A stretch of DNA of 64,000 bases, taken from assembly GCA_963803155.1 (NCBI GenBank), contig CAWDMN010000004.1, positions 62,001-126,000 of the forward strand, read 5' to 3'. Below the pieces are notes generated by a model, which worked only from the letters and a program-made list of their open reading frames with translations, was not told the DNA's origin and searched no databases. The stretch's first letter is position 1, and each line of letters opens with the position of its first letter. This stretch comes from CAWDMN01 sp963803155. Lineage in GTDB: Bacteria > Acidobacteriota > Terriglobia > Versatilivoradales > Versatilivoraceae. A program made the translations under genes and the position numbers. Shown here in pieces: positions 1 to 10,500 of the stretch.

Positions 1-26
1 CAACCTTTCGGCAGTTCCCCGCCCTT

Positions 27-1727
27 TCACGGGCCCTGACGTATCGCTGGGATCTCATTCCAAACCAGTCGTTCCTCCCTGTAGGGATCATTGACAACTT
101 TGCATTCGGCATCCAGAAACATGGTGGCCCGTTCCTCCAAAGTATAAGCGGGCCAACTGGGAATTCCATTGTGGCTCGGATTCCCGGTTCGAGCAAATGT
201 CGCCCACGCCTTGCTCATATTTCCGGCCGCCTTGAAGCGTTCCGGCCGTTTGCTGGATGTTGCCTCAGGGTGGTTAAACTTGAAAGGGATCTCCATCGCA
301 TGCGCCGCCTTCAGCGGATATGAGATCGATGGACCCACCGGCGTTTCCACTTCATAGGCGAATAGGTACATGTAGACGGGAGCTGCGCTCAGAGCCACTT
401 TGCGTTCCGCCATAATGATGGCGTTGCGCCACATCCATTGAGCCGTAGTGATGGCAATAAAGAGATCCGTGGGGGAAGCATTAGGCCGATTGCGTTTGTA
501 TACCTCCAGAACCCGTTCCAGTTTGTCTCCCAAAACCGGCTGCAACCGGCTTCTCAATCCGGCTTCATTGAGCGAGAAAACTTCCCGGTTGCCCATGTTA
601 AAGAAAATGCTCTCATCTTTGTTGGTCCCAATGATCATGGGGATCTTGGCTGACATGACCGGCGCCACCGGGTCATAGGGATGGCTTGGAATAATATGAC
701 CATCCACCACCGGACCAAATCGCATCGGGCTCGGTCCGGAGAGTTCTTGCTGCACATCACGAAGCCTGACTGCTGAGATATTGACGAGATCTCTCGCCTG
801 CTTCTCACTCAAGCCGAGCTTAGACAGAACCTGCCGAGTGGTTTCGTTGGCCACATCGCGAGGGGTCAGCCGCAATGTCGGTCCACTTTCGATGCTGGCC
901 TTGTTGTAGAGGCCCTGAGCCTTGGGAAGCGCCGTGAGAGTTGCGGTTTTAGCACCCCCGCCCGACTCGCCCCAAATCATCACGTTGCCTGGATCGCCGC
1001 CGAAAGCTTCGATATTGCCCTTTACCCACTCGAGCCCCGCCGTGATGTCCAACATTCCCGCCGCTCCGGATGCGGCGTATTCTTCGCCCAAGAGGTCTCC
1101 CAAATACAAATAACCCAGCAAGCCTAGGCGGTGATTATGCGTTACAACGACAACATCATAATTCTTAGCCAGGGCGGCGCCATCGTGAGGAATGTTCTGC
1201 GGCCAAACCTCGGCGCCTCCGTTGCCGGTGGCAAAGCCACCCCCGTGCGAGTAAAACATCACAGGTCTTCTGCGTCCATCCGCTAGGCCCGGCGTCCAGA
1301 CGTTCAGGAACAAGCACTCTTCGCTCGACAGGGCAGGTTTCCATTCTTTGGGCCAGTTGGGATCCGGCGGCTGGATAGCTTGCGCGCCATAGAGCAGCGC
1401 ATCCCGCACTCCTTTCCAAGGCTTCAGTTTGGGAGGCGCTTTGAAGCGATTCACTCCCGCGGGCGATCCCGCATAAGGGATGCCTTTGAAGATCATTAGA
1501 CCCTCGCTGATTGTGCCTCGCACCTGCCCGTAAACCGTTTTCGCAATCACGGTTCCAGCCGCTTTTGCTGTGGCCGGAGCCTGCGCAGAGGCGAAGTGGC
1601 TGGCGTCGAAAAGCAGGGGCGCGGCAATTGCTCCACCAGCCAGTAATGATAGATGTGAGAGGAAAGCCCGGCGGTCTTCATTGAATCCGGGATTAAAATA
1701 GTTTCGATTGTGATTATCGTTTCTCAT
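27..1727 (-). CDS. Exported carboxylesterase, type B family
   Basis: Serine hydrolase of the alpha/beta fold that should cleave carboxylic esters outside the cytoplasm. The nucleophile elbow GESGGG lies at about residues 253-258 (Ser255), the oxyanion motif HGGGF at 161-165, and the family block EECLFLNVW just before it. The later GTNKDE and the AAHAMEIPF segment fit the acid and histidine of the triad. The N-terminus has a twin-arginine-like signal (DRRAFLSHLSLLAGGA, from residue 18) and is therefore probably TAT-exported. The start is set at the second of two adjacent ATGs behind AGGAGA; the open frame runs 57 codons further upstream but has no signal sequence there. About 566 residues, a normal length. 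The esterase class is secure; the substrate (for example acetylated or feruloylated glycan) is inference from the neighbouring glycan genes. Confidence 0.9.
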   Translation of the reverse strand: MRNDNHNRNYFNPGFNEDRRAFLSHLSLLAGGAIAAPLLFDASHFASAQAPATAKAAGTVIAKTVYGQVRGTISEGLMIFKGIPYAGSPAGVNRFKAPPKLKPWKGVRDALLYGAQAIQPPDPNWPKEWKPALSSEECLFLNVWTPGLADGRRRPVMFYSHGGGFATGNGGAEVWPQNIPHDGAALAKNYDVVVVTHNHRLGLLGYLYLGDLLGEEYAASGAAGMLDITAGLEWVKGNIEAFGGDPGNVMIWGESGGGAKTATLTALPKAQGLYNKASIESGPTLRLTPRDVANETTRQVLSKLGLSEKQARDLVNISAVRLRDVQQELSGPSPMRFGPVVDGHIIPSHPYDPVAPVMSAKIPMIIGTNKDESIFFNMGNREVFSLNEAGLRSRLQPVLGDKLERVLEVYKRNRPNASPTDLFIAITTAQWMWRNAIIMAERKVALSAAPVYMYLFAYEVETPVGPSISYPLKAAHAMEIPFKFNHPEATSSKRPERFKAAGNMSKAWATFARTGNPSHNGIPSWPAYTLEERATMFLDAECKVVNDPYREERLVWNEIPAIRQGP

Positions 1728-2171
1728 CATCTCTCCTGAATTTATTTGGCTGTGTTTCGTGGTGATTTGCCGACCATTCCAACCAGCCGGCGCCAATCCT
1801 CTCTCAGTTGGACACGCCGTGCCCGCACGGCGCTTGGGGGAAGCAGTATTGACAAAGAGCGGGAGGGGGGCATCCCGACTCCACTTTGGAGCGGCCATGT
1901 CCTGACGGCACTAGCGGAGTAAGGGCATCTTGCCTCCAAGGGTGCCGCCCCCTTTTTTCGCAAGACGGTTCACTCTGTGGTGCATTTTATCCCAAAGGAT
2001 ATTCGCCAAAATAGTTTCCACAAGTGAGCGGCAAACCTTTGAACAATGAAGACTCACTGGGACTGCCTTCTCTGGCTTTTATGTCATATGCTTTGAAGCG
2101 GCCCACCACTCCACAAAGGCGGTCAAAATCTTTCCAATTTGTCGATTATGAAATGAAGTCAAATGAGTCCA
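1728..2171. other. Intergenic region, no gene seen
   Basis: Spacer between the esterase start and the end of the beta-lactamase-family gene. It contains a small perfect palindrome (CGCCGTGC, two bases, GCACGGCG, near 1814) and GC-rich patches typical of decayed repeats. Short open frames here have no recognisable similarity or ribosome binding site. Confidence 0.5.
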
Positions 2172-3230
2172 TCATCGATTGCCCACCGCAGGTATGATGA
2201 ATTGCTCAACCAGGGCATAGTGTTCGCGGTATTCCGGTTGTTTCCAATCAGAAGTACATAGGATAACCAAGTCCAGTCTGGGAATAACCATCAAATACTG
2301 ACCACCGTATCCTCTGGCATAGAATCCGCCGTAGCCGGAGACGCTCCGAATCCACCACAGATAGCCATATTGTACCGACTCGCCGAAAAAGTCCCCGCAA
2401 TTGTGGATGGCAATGGACTCAGCGATGAAAGCGGAAGGTATCAGTTCTTGGCCTCTCCACCGTCCCTTTCTGAGGTATAACTCGCCCAGTTTCAGGAAAT
2501 CTCGTGAGCGCCACAAGCCGCTCATGCCACCAGATTGGAGGCCGGTCTTGTCTGCGTACCAGACAATCAACCGAATCCCCAGGGGATGAAGAAGCTCCCG
2601 CTCGGCGAAATCCAGCACCGATGTGCCCGTGGCCTTGCGCAGGACTCCTCCCAGAAGATGTGCGGCTGGACTGCTATATTTAAAGCCCAAACCGGGAGTG
2701 CACAGGAGTTTTTGATGGAGTATGTCCTGAATTGGATTTGACAGCACCTTGTCAAAGCTCACTCGCATTTCATCAATCCCCGACGACATGGTGAGCAGGT
2801 GTCTGATGGTGATTTCCCTCACTCTCTGGTCCAGAATGGAATCCCGGTGTTCTGGAAAATAGTCAAGCACCTTGTTGTCCAGAGAAGTAATCTGTCCTTT
2901 CTTTAAAGCTATTCCAACCAGTGCGGAGGAGAAGCTCTTCGTCATGGATTGTATATTGTGCAGTTGTTCCCGGGAAGCATCCCCGTAATAGCCTTCGAAC
3001 ACCATGCGGCCATGTCTGGCTAGAAGCAAACTGCGCATGTGCGGCAGCTGCGCTTTAACGTAAGCGTCCATCTGCGTCAGTATCGTTGCGTCCAAGCCCT
3101 CATCCGCCGGAAATGACATTGGCCAGTCATCCCTGCGCGTGCAGGCGGATGTTGTGGATCCCATTAAGAGAGTAAGGATCAAGAAAAGGAATCTGTTCAT
3201 AAAGGGAGGAACATTATTCAATCCATTCAT
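2172..3230 (-). CDS. Beta-lactamase-family serine hydrolase, lipoprotein
   Basis: Class C beta-lactamase/penicillin-binding-protein-like hydrolase. The active-site SxxK motif is S95-M-T-K98, followed by the tyrosine motif Y185-S-S, and a C-terminal GYGGQY segment occupies the position of the third motif. The N-terminus has a hydrophobic stretch ending in TTSAC, a lipobox-like site with Cys30, so the protein is probably lipid-anchored. The family includes esterases, D-aminopeptidases and peptidases more often than true antibiotic-hydrolysing enzymes, so the substrate is open. Two starts are possible (3230, or ATG at 3200 which gives a more usual signal peptide); neither has a clear ribosome binding site. 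It begins 28 bases after the sensor gene upstream, so the two may be co-transcribed. Confidence 0.85.
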   Translation of the reverse strand: MNGLNNVPPFMNRFLFLILTLLMGSTTSACTRRDDWPMSFPADEGLDATILTQMDAYVKAQLPHMRSLLLARHGRMVFEGYYGDASREQLHNIQSMTKSFSSALVGIALKKGQITSLDNKVLDYFPEHRDSILDQRVREITIRHLLTMSSGIDEMRVSFDKVLSNPIQDILHQKLLCTPGLGFKYSSPAAHLLGGVLRKATGTSVLDFAERELLHPLGIRLIVWYADKTGLQSGGMSGLWRSRDFLKLGELYLRKGRWRGQELIPSAFIAESIAIHNCGDFFGESVQYGYLWWIRSVSGYGGFYARGYGGQYLMVIPRLDLVILCTSDWKQPEYREHYALVEQFIIPAVGNR

Positions 3231-3258
3231 ACGGTTCGGATGAAACTCTTCCGGCTTT

Positions 3259-4089
3259 CTATTTTTTGTCCGGGGGAGAGAATTCAGGATACATTTCTCT
3301 CATACAATCCGGGCACAAACTATGGCTGAAATCGGCTTCAGAATGGCTATGAATATAGGATTCGAGTTGATTCCAATTGCCTTTGTCGTCGCGGATCTTT
3401 TTGCAGGATGCGCAGATTGGCAGCAATCCACTTAAGAGTTTTACCTTATTCAGCGCATTTTGGAGCTCCGCTATTGTTTTCGCGAGATTGTTGATGAGCG
3501 GATTGGTGAAGAAAATAAAGAGAGCGCATCCGATCCCAATGGCAATGAAACCAATGCCTCCGCTCATTAGGGCCGCGATAATAAAGGGGTGACGCACCTC
3601 TCCAATGTCAATCTTCGCGACAATCCCCCAATTCAATTTGGCCACGGGCTCATAAGCAGCCAGCACTTTTTCTCCTCGATAGTCGAGGCCAATGACCGTT
3701 CCTGATTTTCCCGATAAGGCTAATCGCATCGGCTCTGCTAAATTCGAGGAAAAAGGGACGGGCCGAGGATTTCCCATATCATAGTGGCGATGAACTAAAA
3801 GGAAAACAATCTGATCGCCCTCTTTTTTGGCAAGTGTAAATTCCCCCGTTATGCCAAATCCTTGGTAATGGCTATAAGCATCGGTCATCTGTCGCAAAGC
3901 CGTTTCCGCGCCGCCAGACCTGGCTATTGTCTCGATGAAGCGGGCTTGGCTTTTTGCCGTCTCCCCAAGGCGATTCCCCTGTTCTCTGAAGGCGGTGCTG
4001 TAGAGAAAACCTATAGCAGCAAATTCAACCAACAAAACTATGCATGCCATAATGGAAATTAGTGCGATCACCCTATTTCGCGCGGTCAT
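3259..4089 (-). CDS. Membrane sensor with periplasmic Cache-like domain and double-CxxC tail
   Basis: A membrane helix at about 9-31 is followed by a periplasmic domain with Cache-like features (about 35-165, including GEFTLAKKEGDQIVFL and YEPVAKLNWGIVAKID). A second membrane helix (about 170-195) and a short coiled coil come next. The cytoplasmic tail holds PICASCKKIRDDKGNW and CPDC, which puts four cysteines at 226, 229, 259 and 262, a probable metal site. That tail is known to me from the C-termini of response regulators and PAS proteins in environmental bacteria. No kinase, GGDEF or methyl-accepting domain is present, so the output is unknown. Start at 4089 has GAGGG nine bases upstream. 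Lies directly upstream of the serine hydrolase lipoprotein. Confidence 0.75.
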   Translation of the reverse strand: MTARNRVIALISIMACIVLLVEFAAIGFLYSTAFREQGNRLGETAKSQARFIETIARSGGAETALRQMTDAYSHYQGFGITGEFTLAKKEGDQIVFLLVHRHYDMGNPRPVPFSSNLAEPMRLALSGKSGTVIGLDYRGEKVLAAYEPVAKLNWGIVAKIDIGEVRHPFIIAALMSGGIGFIAIGIGCALFIFFTNPLINNLAKTIAELQNALNKVKLLSGLLPICASCKKIRDDKGNWNQLESYIHSHSEADFSHSLCPDCMREMYPEFSPPDKK

Positions 4090-4252
4090 ATTGTGGATCC
4101 CTCGTTAGAGAAGCTTTTTGTCTGGTCAACCATCCAGTTGCGGCGATGGGTTGGCCAATTCTGCTGGAAGCCAAGAGCCGATGGCGTACAACATTAACCA
4201 ATCTATCATGGACCGGTGTTGAGAAATGGAGTGCTCCTCAGAAAATAGTGTG

Positions 4253-4380
4253 GATGGAGGCGGGGTGCCCCCACCCCATCTGGATTATCCAAGCTTGCTC
4301 AGACGGTCTGAGGGCAGGCCGCCTCCATCATCCCCTTTTCATCCTCTTGTTGTGCCAGCCACGCTGACGTGAGCAACTCC
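4253..4380 (+). repeat. Palindromic repeat family, copy A (77-bp core plus tail)
   Basis: Core 4253-4329 begins GATGGAGGCGG and ends with its exact inverse CCGCCTCCATC. The tail to 4380 carries the associated TTTTCATCCTCTTG...GCCAGC...GCTGACGTGAGC segment. Two more cores lie at 49037-49107 and, inverted, 52392-52468. Copies A and C have the same length (77 bp) and differ at only a few positions. Confidence 0.85.
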
Positions 4381-4831
4381 CATGAAGATTCTTATTCCTT
4401 GTAGGCTCCTCATTATTTATAAACTCTCGAATGAAATCAATCCCTGACTATCCAGTGGGCGCAATTCAACAGTCGCCAGGGTGAGCCAGTTACCCTGACC
4501 GGCTGAACTCGGCAATGGCCGGGAGGGCGAGGCTCCCGCCGAGCCGGTCTGCGTAGAGCTGGTATGGACGGACAGCTCTGCGATGTCAGCTAAATTGCCT
4601 CCCATAAACGGGGCCGCCTTTCCCCATTAAAAATCAATTGGCGAGGACTGGCGACAACCTCGCGTATCTTGGAACAGCCCATCGGGTTGCCACGGTTTGG
4701 CGAGGACGCGAAGGGTGGTATTATCTCAAGTGGGCGCTCATCCACAAGATAATTGAATGAAGGTTGAGAAGCATGAAGAGCAGCATCTGCGAGCATTAAG
4801 TGACATCAAAAACGAGCGGAAGGAGACAATC
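4381..4831. other. Intergenic region with GC-rich repeat debris
   Basis: No gene recognised. Around 4517-4555 lies a GC-rich segment with gccgggagggcgaggctccc and gccgagcc, which looks like another dispersed repeat. A reading frame at 4757-4831 joins the SRPBCC gene upstream, but lacks a ribosome binding site and is taken as untranslated leader. Confidence 0.45.
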
Positions 4832-5275
4832 ATGGATAAGCCGCAATTTAGTTACGTGACATATGTCGCGACGTCACCTGAACAGCTTTGGAATGCGCTA
4901 CTCGACGCCAAGATGACCACGAAGTATTGGCAGCATGAAAACGTGTCCGACTGGAAACCTGGGGCCAAGTGGGAACATCGGCGCAGTGACAAAGGAAGAA
5001 CTCTCGATTTAGTTGGAAAAGTTATTGAGAGTTCGCCGCCTCGACGCCTGGTGTTGACATGGGCGTTCCCCACGGATGAAGGGCGCGAGGAGAAATATTC
5101 GCGTGTTACCTTTGAGATTGAACCGATTGCCGATGTGGTGCGCTTGACCGTGACGCACGACCGCCTGGAGCCTGATTCCGAGATGCTTCGAGGTATCACG
5201 GATGGTTGGCCCAAAGTGCTTTCGAGCCTGAAATCCCTGCTCGAGGTGGGAAAGCCACTCCCCAAGTTGTGGTAA
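4832..5275 (+). CDS. SRPBCC/AHSA1-family protein
   Basis: A 147-residue START-like (helix-grip) protein of the activator-of-Hsp90-homologue type. Recognisable blocks are TSPEQLWNALLD near the N-terminus, TTKYWQHENVSDWKPGAKWE, the SPPRRLVLTW strand, YSRVTFEIEPIADVVRLTVTHD, and the final helix GWPKVLSSLKSLLE. The family binds small hydrophobic ligands and is often encoded next to an ArsR regulator. None is seen here, so the ligand and role are unknown. Start chosen at 4832 because AGGAGA lies five bases upstream. It stands alone, convergent with the TPR gene to the right. Confidence 0.88.
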   Translation: MDKPQFSYVTYVATSPEQLWNALLDAKMTTKYWQHENVSDWKPGAKWEHRRSDKGRTLDLVGKVIESSPPRRLVLTWAFPTDEGREEKYSRVTFEIEPIADVVRLTVTHDRLEPDSEMLRGITDGWPKVLSSLKSLLEVGKPLPKLW

Positions 5276-5522
5276 ATGGCTGTCTCCCGTGTAAAACAAG
5301 TCGTCACCCAGCTTTATGACAGCTTCCGCGAAGCATGCTTTGGCAGGCCCAACACCAGCCCTCTCCAGTGTCCAAAACAAGCAGAGTATTGGCAATCTAC
5401 ATCGAGGACATTAGTGAGAATTCTTGCCAGCGGCACTTTCAGGCTGCTTTGTTCCGTCATGCTGTGGAGCAATGAAGCTGAGGGCTCCCACCCGCGCACA
5501 AAAATCCGCTGTTGCCGCTCGT

Positions 5523-7061
5523 TTAAGGTGAAGCCGGGCTTAAAGATTGCCCCAGGCGTGACAATGGAGCCGAGTGGGGAAAACGTGCCATTCCCTGCTG
5601 GCAGATTTTGCGCCCATCCTCAAGACGATTCATCCGGACATAACAGGTGGTTAGTAAAAGGTAGTAATCATCGTCCCATTCTGAATTAGGATTAGGAGTC
5701 TGCTGAAGGATTGAGAGGGCCAATTCTGTTTTCTCTCCTGCAGCATATAGGCGTGCCAAAGTTTTGCGGGCTTCCAACGAATTGGGATCAAGCTCAATCG
5801 CGCGCTTCAACTCCGCCAAAGCTTCCTCATTTGATTTGCGACCAGAGAGCAAGATCCCCAAAGCCGCGTGACCATCTGCCGATAGAGGCTGGAGGAGCAG
5901 ATATTTTCGAAAAGCATTCTCAGCTTTTCCGGGCTGCGCCATGTGGCTGTAACAGATTCCCAGCGCAAAATAGGCCTCATAAAACTTGGGGTGGCGGCTC
6001 AACAATTCCTCATAATATACAGCAGCTTCCGAAAACATTCCCTGATTAAAGAGCGGCTCCGCTTTATTCAAATTGACCTGCAAATGCCGGCCGTCCTCTT
6101 GTTGTTTTTCTTCTTCAGAGGACAACTGCAGGATCATGGCAGCATACTTCTCCAATTTTTTCTGGTCCTTTTGCGCGCGGGCAACGCGCAACAACAGTTG
6201 ATAGGCATCTTTTCGATTTCCCCTCTCTTCCAGCGAACTTAACGCATCCGCCTCCGCATGCACATAATACCGCATTTTCTCATAGGCAATGGCTCGTCCA
6301 TAATACGCTTCAGAGGAGTGAGCATCCTGTTGCAGCATTTCACTGTAAGCGGGGATGGCTTCTGCCCAATGATTTTGTTCAGCCAGAAACTTTGCATAAA
6401 GCAACAGAACTAGGGGATTGGGAACCGAGGCACTTTTATTTAATTGTAATGCTTTGGCAAATTCGTCATTTGCCGCGGAAATCTCATTTCTCAGACCATA
6501 GGCATAGGCCAAATTCGCCAAAAATAATGGATCCTGGGGGGCTAATCGAGTGGCTTGTTTGAAACATTCCAGCGCCTCTGCCGTTTGTTGTTTGACCAAA
6601 TATAGGTTTCCCAGATGCTGCCATATTTCCGGATCGTTGGGGGCTAGTCGAGCACACCGTTCCAAAATCGTGATTGCCTGTTTGTTGTCTTGTAGCACTA
6701 TCGAGGTCAACGTGGCATATAGATTCAAGGCGGGGACTGAGTCCGGATTCGATTTGAGGAATGTCTCCATTTCCAGCAAAGCGTCAAATGGCTGGTTCAA
6801 ATTGAAAAGGGATCTGGCATGCCCCACTGTGGCCTCTGTCAATAGCTCCTTGGCCTGGACCGCCAAGCGAAATTGTTTTTCAGCTTCCTGCCACAGGCTT
6901 TGCCGGGCCAGACATTCCGCAGCTTCATAGTGTTCTTGAGGGGATTGGGCACCCGCGGATTTGCAGTCTGTCTCAGCCCTCGCCATCTCCAAGGTTGTCC
7001 AAATCCAACAAGTGCAAGCCAAAATAAATCCTCGTTGCATTTTAATGGAGATGACTGCCAT
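5523..7061 (-). CDS. Exported TPR-repeat protein
   Basis: 512 residues, almost entirely tetratricopeptide repeats. Typical units include WQHLGNLYLVKQQTAEALEC, AYFALGICYSHMAQPGKAEN and GHAALGILLSGRKSNEEALA. A hydrophobic N-terminus (about 8-28) reads as a signal peptide. TPR solenoids bind other proteins; no enzymatic domain is visible. The start at 7061 has GAGAGAA just upstream; an in-frame ATG seven codons later is an alternative. It is divergent from the TonB-dependent receptor across a 512-base spacer, and two more TPR proteins follow on the other side of that receptor. That suggests a set of periplasmic or surface scaffold proteins for the same transport locus (inference). Confidence 0.88.
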   Translation of the reverse strand: MAVISIKMQRGFILACTCWIWTTLEMARAETDCKSAGAQSPQEHYEAAECLARQSLWQEAEKQFRLAVQAKELLTEATVGHARSLFNLNQPFDALLEMETFLKSNPDSVPALNLYATLTSIVLQDNKQAITILERCARLAPNDPEIWQHLGNLYLVKQQTAEALECFKQATRLAPQDPLFLANLAYAYGLRNEISAANDEFAKALQLNKSASVPNPLVLLLYAKFLAEQNHWAEAIPAYSEMLQQDAHSSEAYYGRAIAYEKMRYYVHAEADALSSLEERGNRKDAYQLLLRVARAQKDQKKLEKYAAMILQLSSEEEKQQEDGRHLQVNLNKAEPLFNQGMFSEAAVYYEELLSRHPKFYEAYFALGICYSHMAQPGKAENAFRKYLLLQPLSADGHAALGILLSGRKSNEEALAELKRAIELDPNSLEARKTLARLYAAGEKTELALSILQQTPNPNSEWDDDYYLLLTTCYVRMNRLEDGRKICQQGMARFPHSAPLSRLGQSLSPASP

Positions 7062-7573
7062 TCGTTCTCTCTGGATTTCCGTTGGACTCTAAAAAACTGC
7101 TGATATAATCAGCCGGGAAATCGATGGTATCCTGCTTGAAGGATACATGATAGCAAACCAATCTATCTAAAAACAGCCTCAGCACCTCAAAACATCACAA
7201 AAAAAACAGACATAAACACGAAGTCATTTAAAAAAATATCTGTTACGCCTGTTACAATCCGCCTTAACAACCGCCTTTTCGAAAATTAGCTACCTTTTGC
7301 AACACAGGCATTTCCTTCCTGTACGCGATTCCGGTTAACAGTTTCTAACTTGTGGGCTTCCAAGCACCTCAATATTCTACAGCTCGTCTTAATGCAGCGC
7401 CATTTGCACCATTGCCCCCACTTCTGAAAGATCCCTTGCAAAGGGACGTTGGATGGGATCGCGATTAGAGGCCGCCTGGTTCGTCGCCTCCAGCGCAGCC
7501 TCCAGATGGCAATTGCCAAGAGTTCATCGACCTCAACAATTGGCCGTCAAAACAAAAAATTAAGGAGGAAGGT
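7062..7573. other. Divergent control region of TPR gene and TonB receptor
   Basis: 512 bases between divergently transcribed genes, AT-rich from about 7180 to 7260 and more GC-rich towards the receptor gene. It must hold the promoters of both genes, but I see no convincing -35/-10 pair. It contains the 16-base motif at 7338-7353 that recurs at 17143-17158. An open frame 7286-7519 on the minus strand has no recognisable features and is not called. Confidence 0.5.
7338..7353 (+). promoter_or_regulatory. 16-base motif shared with 17143-17158
   Basis: ACAGTTTCTAACTTGT occurs here, 221 bases before the TonB-receptor start, and again at 17143-17158 before a TPR gene (174 bases before its start). 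In each case it is preceded by TTAACA or TTGACA, so the leading hexamer could be a -35 element. It could equally be a binding site for a shared regulator. Only the identity is seen; the function is inferred. Confidence 0.35.
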
Positions 7574-10500
7574 ATGAAAAATCAGAGGTGCCTCTGGCTT
7601 TGTTTGGTGCTGACCTGTCTCAGCATTTCAGCATACGGGCAAAGCGGTGGGTCCGGATCAATTTCGGGTCAGGTTGCAGACCAAACGAAAGCAGTTGTCC
7701 CCGAAGCAACCGTGGTTGCCACGAACGTTAACACAGGGGTGAAGACGCAGACTGTCACTACTGGAGCTGGATATTATTCCCTGCTGAATCTGGTTCCCGG
7801 ATCTTACGCCATAACTGTTGAAGCGAAAAATTTTAAGCGGATGGAACGAAAGGGAATCACTGTCCAAGTCAGCGACAAATTGACTTTAGATTTTGCTTTG
7901 GAAATTGGTGAAATAACGCAAATTGTTGATATTTCCGCCGAAGCGCCCTTACTGCGGACGCAGGATGCTCAAACCGGTGAAGTGGTTACCAATAGCATGA
8001 TCCAGAATCTTCCCCAGCTGAATCGTGATCCTCTCCAACTGCTCACCTTTTCGGGCGGAGTACAAGGAAGTGGCGGGCGGGCAGACAGCATGGACCAGGA
8101 CACCCGGATCAATGGCGGGCGGAATCAATCCATCGATTACCTGGTGGATGGCATTTCCGCGGTAACCGGACGTGGGCACACGGTAGGCACCCTCGCCCCC
8201 TCCATGGATGGAGTTGGTGAATTCAAAGTGATCACCAATCCGGTATCAGCTGAATATGGACGAGTTTCCGGAGGACTGGTGGAGTTATCCACCAAATCAG
8301 GGAGCAACCAGTTCCATGGCCAAGTGTTCGATTATGTGCAGAACACTATTTTAAATGCCAACAGCTGGAACCAGAACCGCCTGGGTGGAGAAAGAACCCC
8401 CTTCAATCAAAACGTCTTTGGAGCAGCAGTCGGCGGCCCGGTGATCATCCCGCGCGTGATGAACGGTCGCAATAAGACCTTCTTCTTCTTCAACTATGAT
8501 GGCCTCCGTTTTGTCCAGAAAGGAGTACTGAATACCGCGAGTGTGGCCACGGACGCCATGCGCAACGGGGATTTCACCGATGTGAAAGTGGGTGACAACA
8601 CCCCCCTTATCTATGACCCGGCACCCGGCCTGCCGCAGAGTTGGGATGACAACCGGAAACAATGGGAAAGGCTCGTCATCATGGGTGGTGATGGCAAGCA
8701 TATTCCTGCCTCCCGGATTCATCCGGTATCGGCTGCCCTGAATAAATATTATCCCATGTCCAACCGAAACGCGGATCCAGGATGCAGCTATTGCAACAAT
8801 TACATGGCTCCGCAAAACACCACCAACACCAGCAATGACTGGGCCATCCGCATTGACCACATGTTCAACGAGCGGCACAATCTCTATGCCCGGTTCAATC
8901 GGAGTGTGGTCAGCGGCGGTTCCACCAACTGGATGGGTGAAGCTTCCACCGCCCCCGGCCATCAGGTGGATGGAGGTTTTGGAATCACCTTGAATTATGC
9001 CTGGACCATTTCGCCTACCATGATTTTTACTGCGCGGCTGGGCGCTCATTACAGTCCCTACCTCAGCGGCAACACCTTATCCTCCAGTTTTGACAATAGC
9101 TCTATCCCTTTCGATTCCATTACCAAGTCCATGCTGGGGGGAACCAACACCCTGCCGGCCATCAATATCGAGAATATGTCCACAATCGGGGGTGACAACA
9201 CTTCAGTGAGCGCCTCCACCACCGGAGAGTTTGCGGTGGGATTAACCAAATTGACCGCCCGTCATGCTTTGAAATTTGGGTATGAAGGCCGGCGTTGGTA
9301 CGACAATTATTGGGCCTCCGGCTCCTCCAACAGCAGCTTTTGGTTCTTAGGCCTTCCCACCTTCCAGTATGTCCATTCCGCCGACTGGACCAATGAAGAC
9401 TACGCTCAATCTTATGCCGCTTATTTATTGGGGTACAGCGATTACAGCAACATGAGCGGCGCCACCACGCGTGCTTTGAACATGAACTATCATGCCGGGT
9501 ATGTTCAGGACGATTTCAAGATCAGCCCCAAGCTAACCTTGAATTTGGGATTCCGCTGGGAGATGGAAACTCCCACCACCGACCGGTACGATAACTTGTT
9601 TGTTTGGGATCAAAAGCTTCCCTCCCCATTCGGAATTTTGCCCGACTGGAATTTTGCAAATATCGTCAATCAGAATGTCCCGGCTGAGTTGGACCCCGCA
9701 CAGGTGATTTCGCGGGCCCCCGCCTGGGCCCAGCCCAATGGCAGTTATCCGAAGGGGGCCATTGCCATGGTGAATACTCCGGAACATCCCTCGCGGAAGA
9801 GTACGAATTATAACCCCTGGCAATTCTCTCCGCGCATTGGCATGGCCTATAGTCTTGATCAGAAGACGGTATTAAGGGCATCTTTCGCCAAAGTGTATTT
9901 GCCGACCACAGGGAATCCGAACGCATTTGGAGTGACTTCCGATGGGTGGACTACGGCCCAAGCCGCCATTGGCCCCTGGGCTCAAGATGACGGCAGCGGA
10001 ATCTGGCGTTATTTTATTAGCACTTGGGACCACCCCTGGCCCGTGGAAGGGCAGGTCTCCAATTTTCAACGCACTTCCCAATATGCGAACTACATGAGCA
10101 CGCGCCAGGATTCCCTGGGTGTGGTGGATGTCAACATGCACCAGGCTTATGAATTGGTGTGGAACGTCGGGCTGCAGCGTGAATTCCCCGGCAATTGGCT
10201 TCTGGAAGCCAACTACTCCGCCAACCGCGGTGTTGGCCTGCTCGGGAAGGAATTGATCAACCAAATTCCTAAGGATTTGATATCCGGCGGACCAGGCGGA
10301 CGAAACGAACAGATTTACAACACCGTTGTCCCAACCCCCTTCCCTGCTGGACAGACACAATACAGTCCAACGGGTGATTCCAAAATGACTCTGGGCCGCC
10401 TGATGCAGGGATATCCCTATTATGGAGCCACCGGGCAACAAGGATTGAATGTGGGAACCTCCATGTATCACTCGCTGAACTTGAGAGCGGAACATCGGTT

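Noticed and set aside
2172..3230. Antibiotic-resistance beta-lactamase
   Set aside because: The SxxK motif only shows the broad serine-hydrolase family; the tyrosine motif is YSS and the context is not resistance, so a resistance claim is unsupported.
5276..5689. Plus-strand frame directly after the SRPBCC gene
   Set aside because: Starts at the first base after the stop by chance, has no ribosome site or domain, and runs into the TPR gene antisense.
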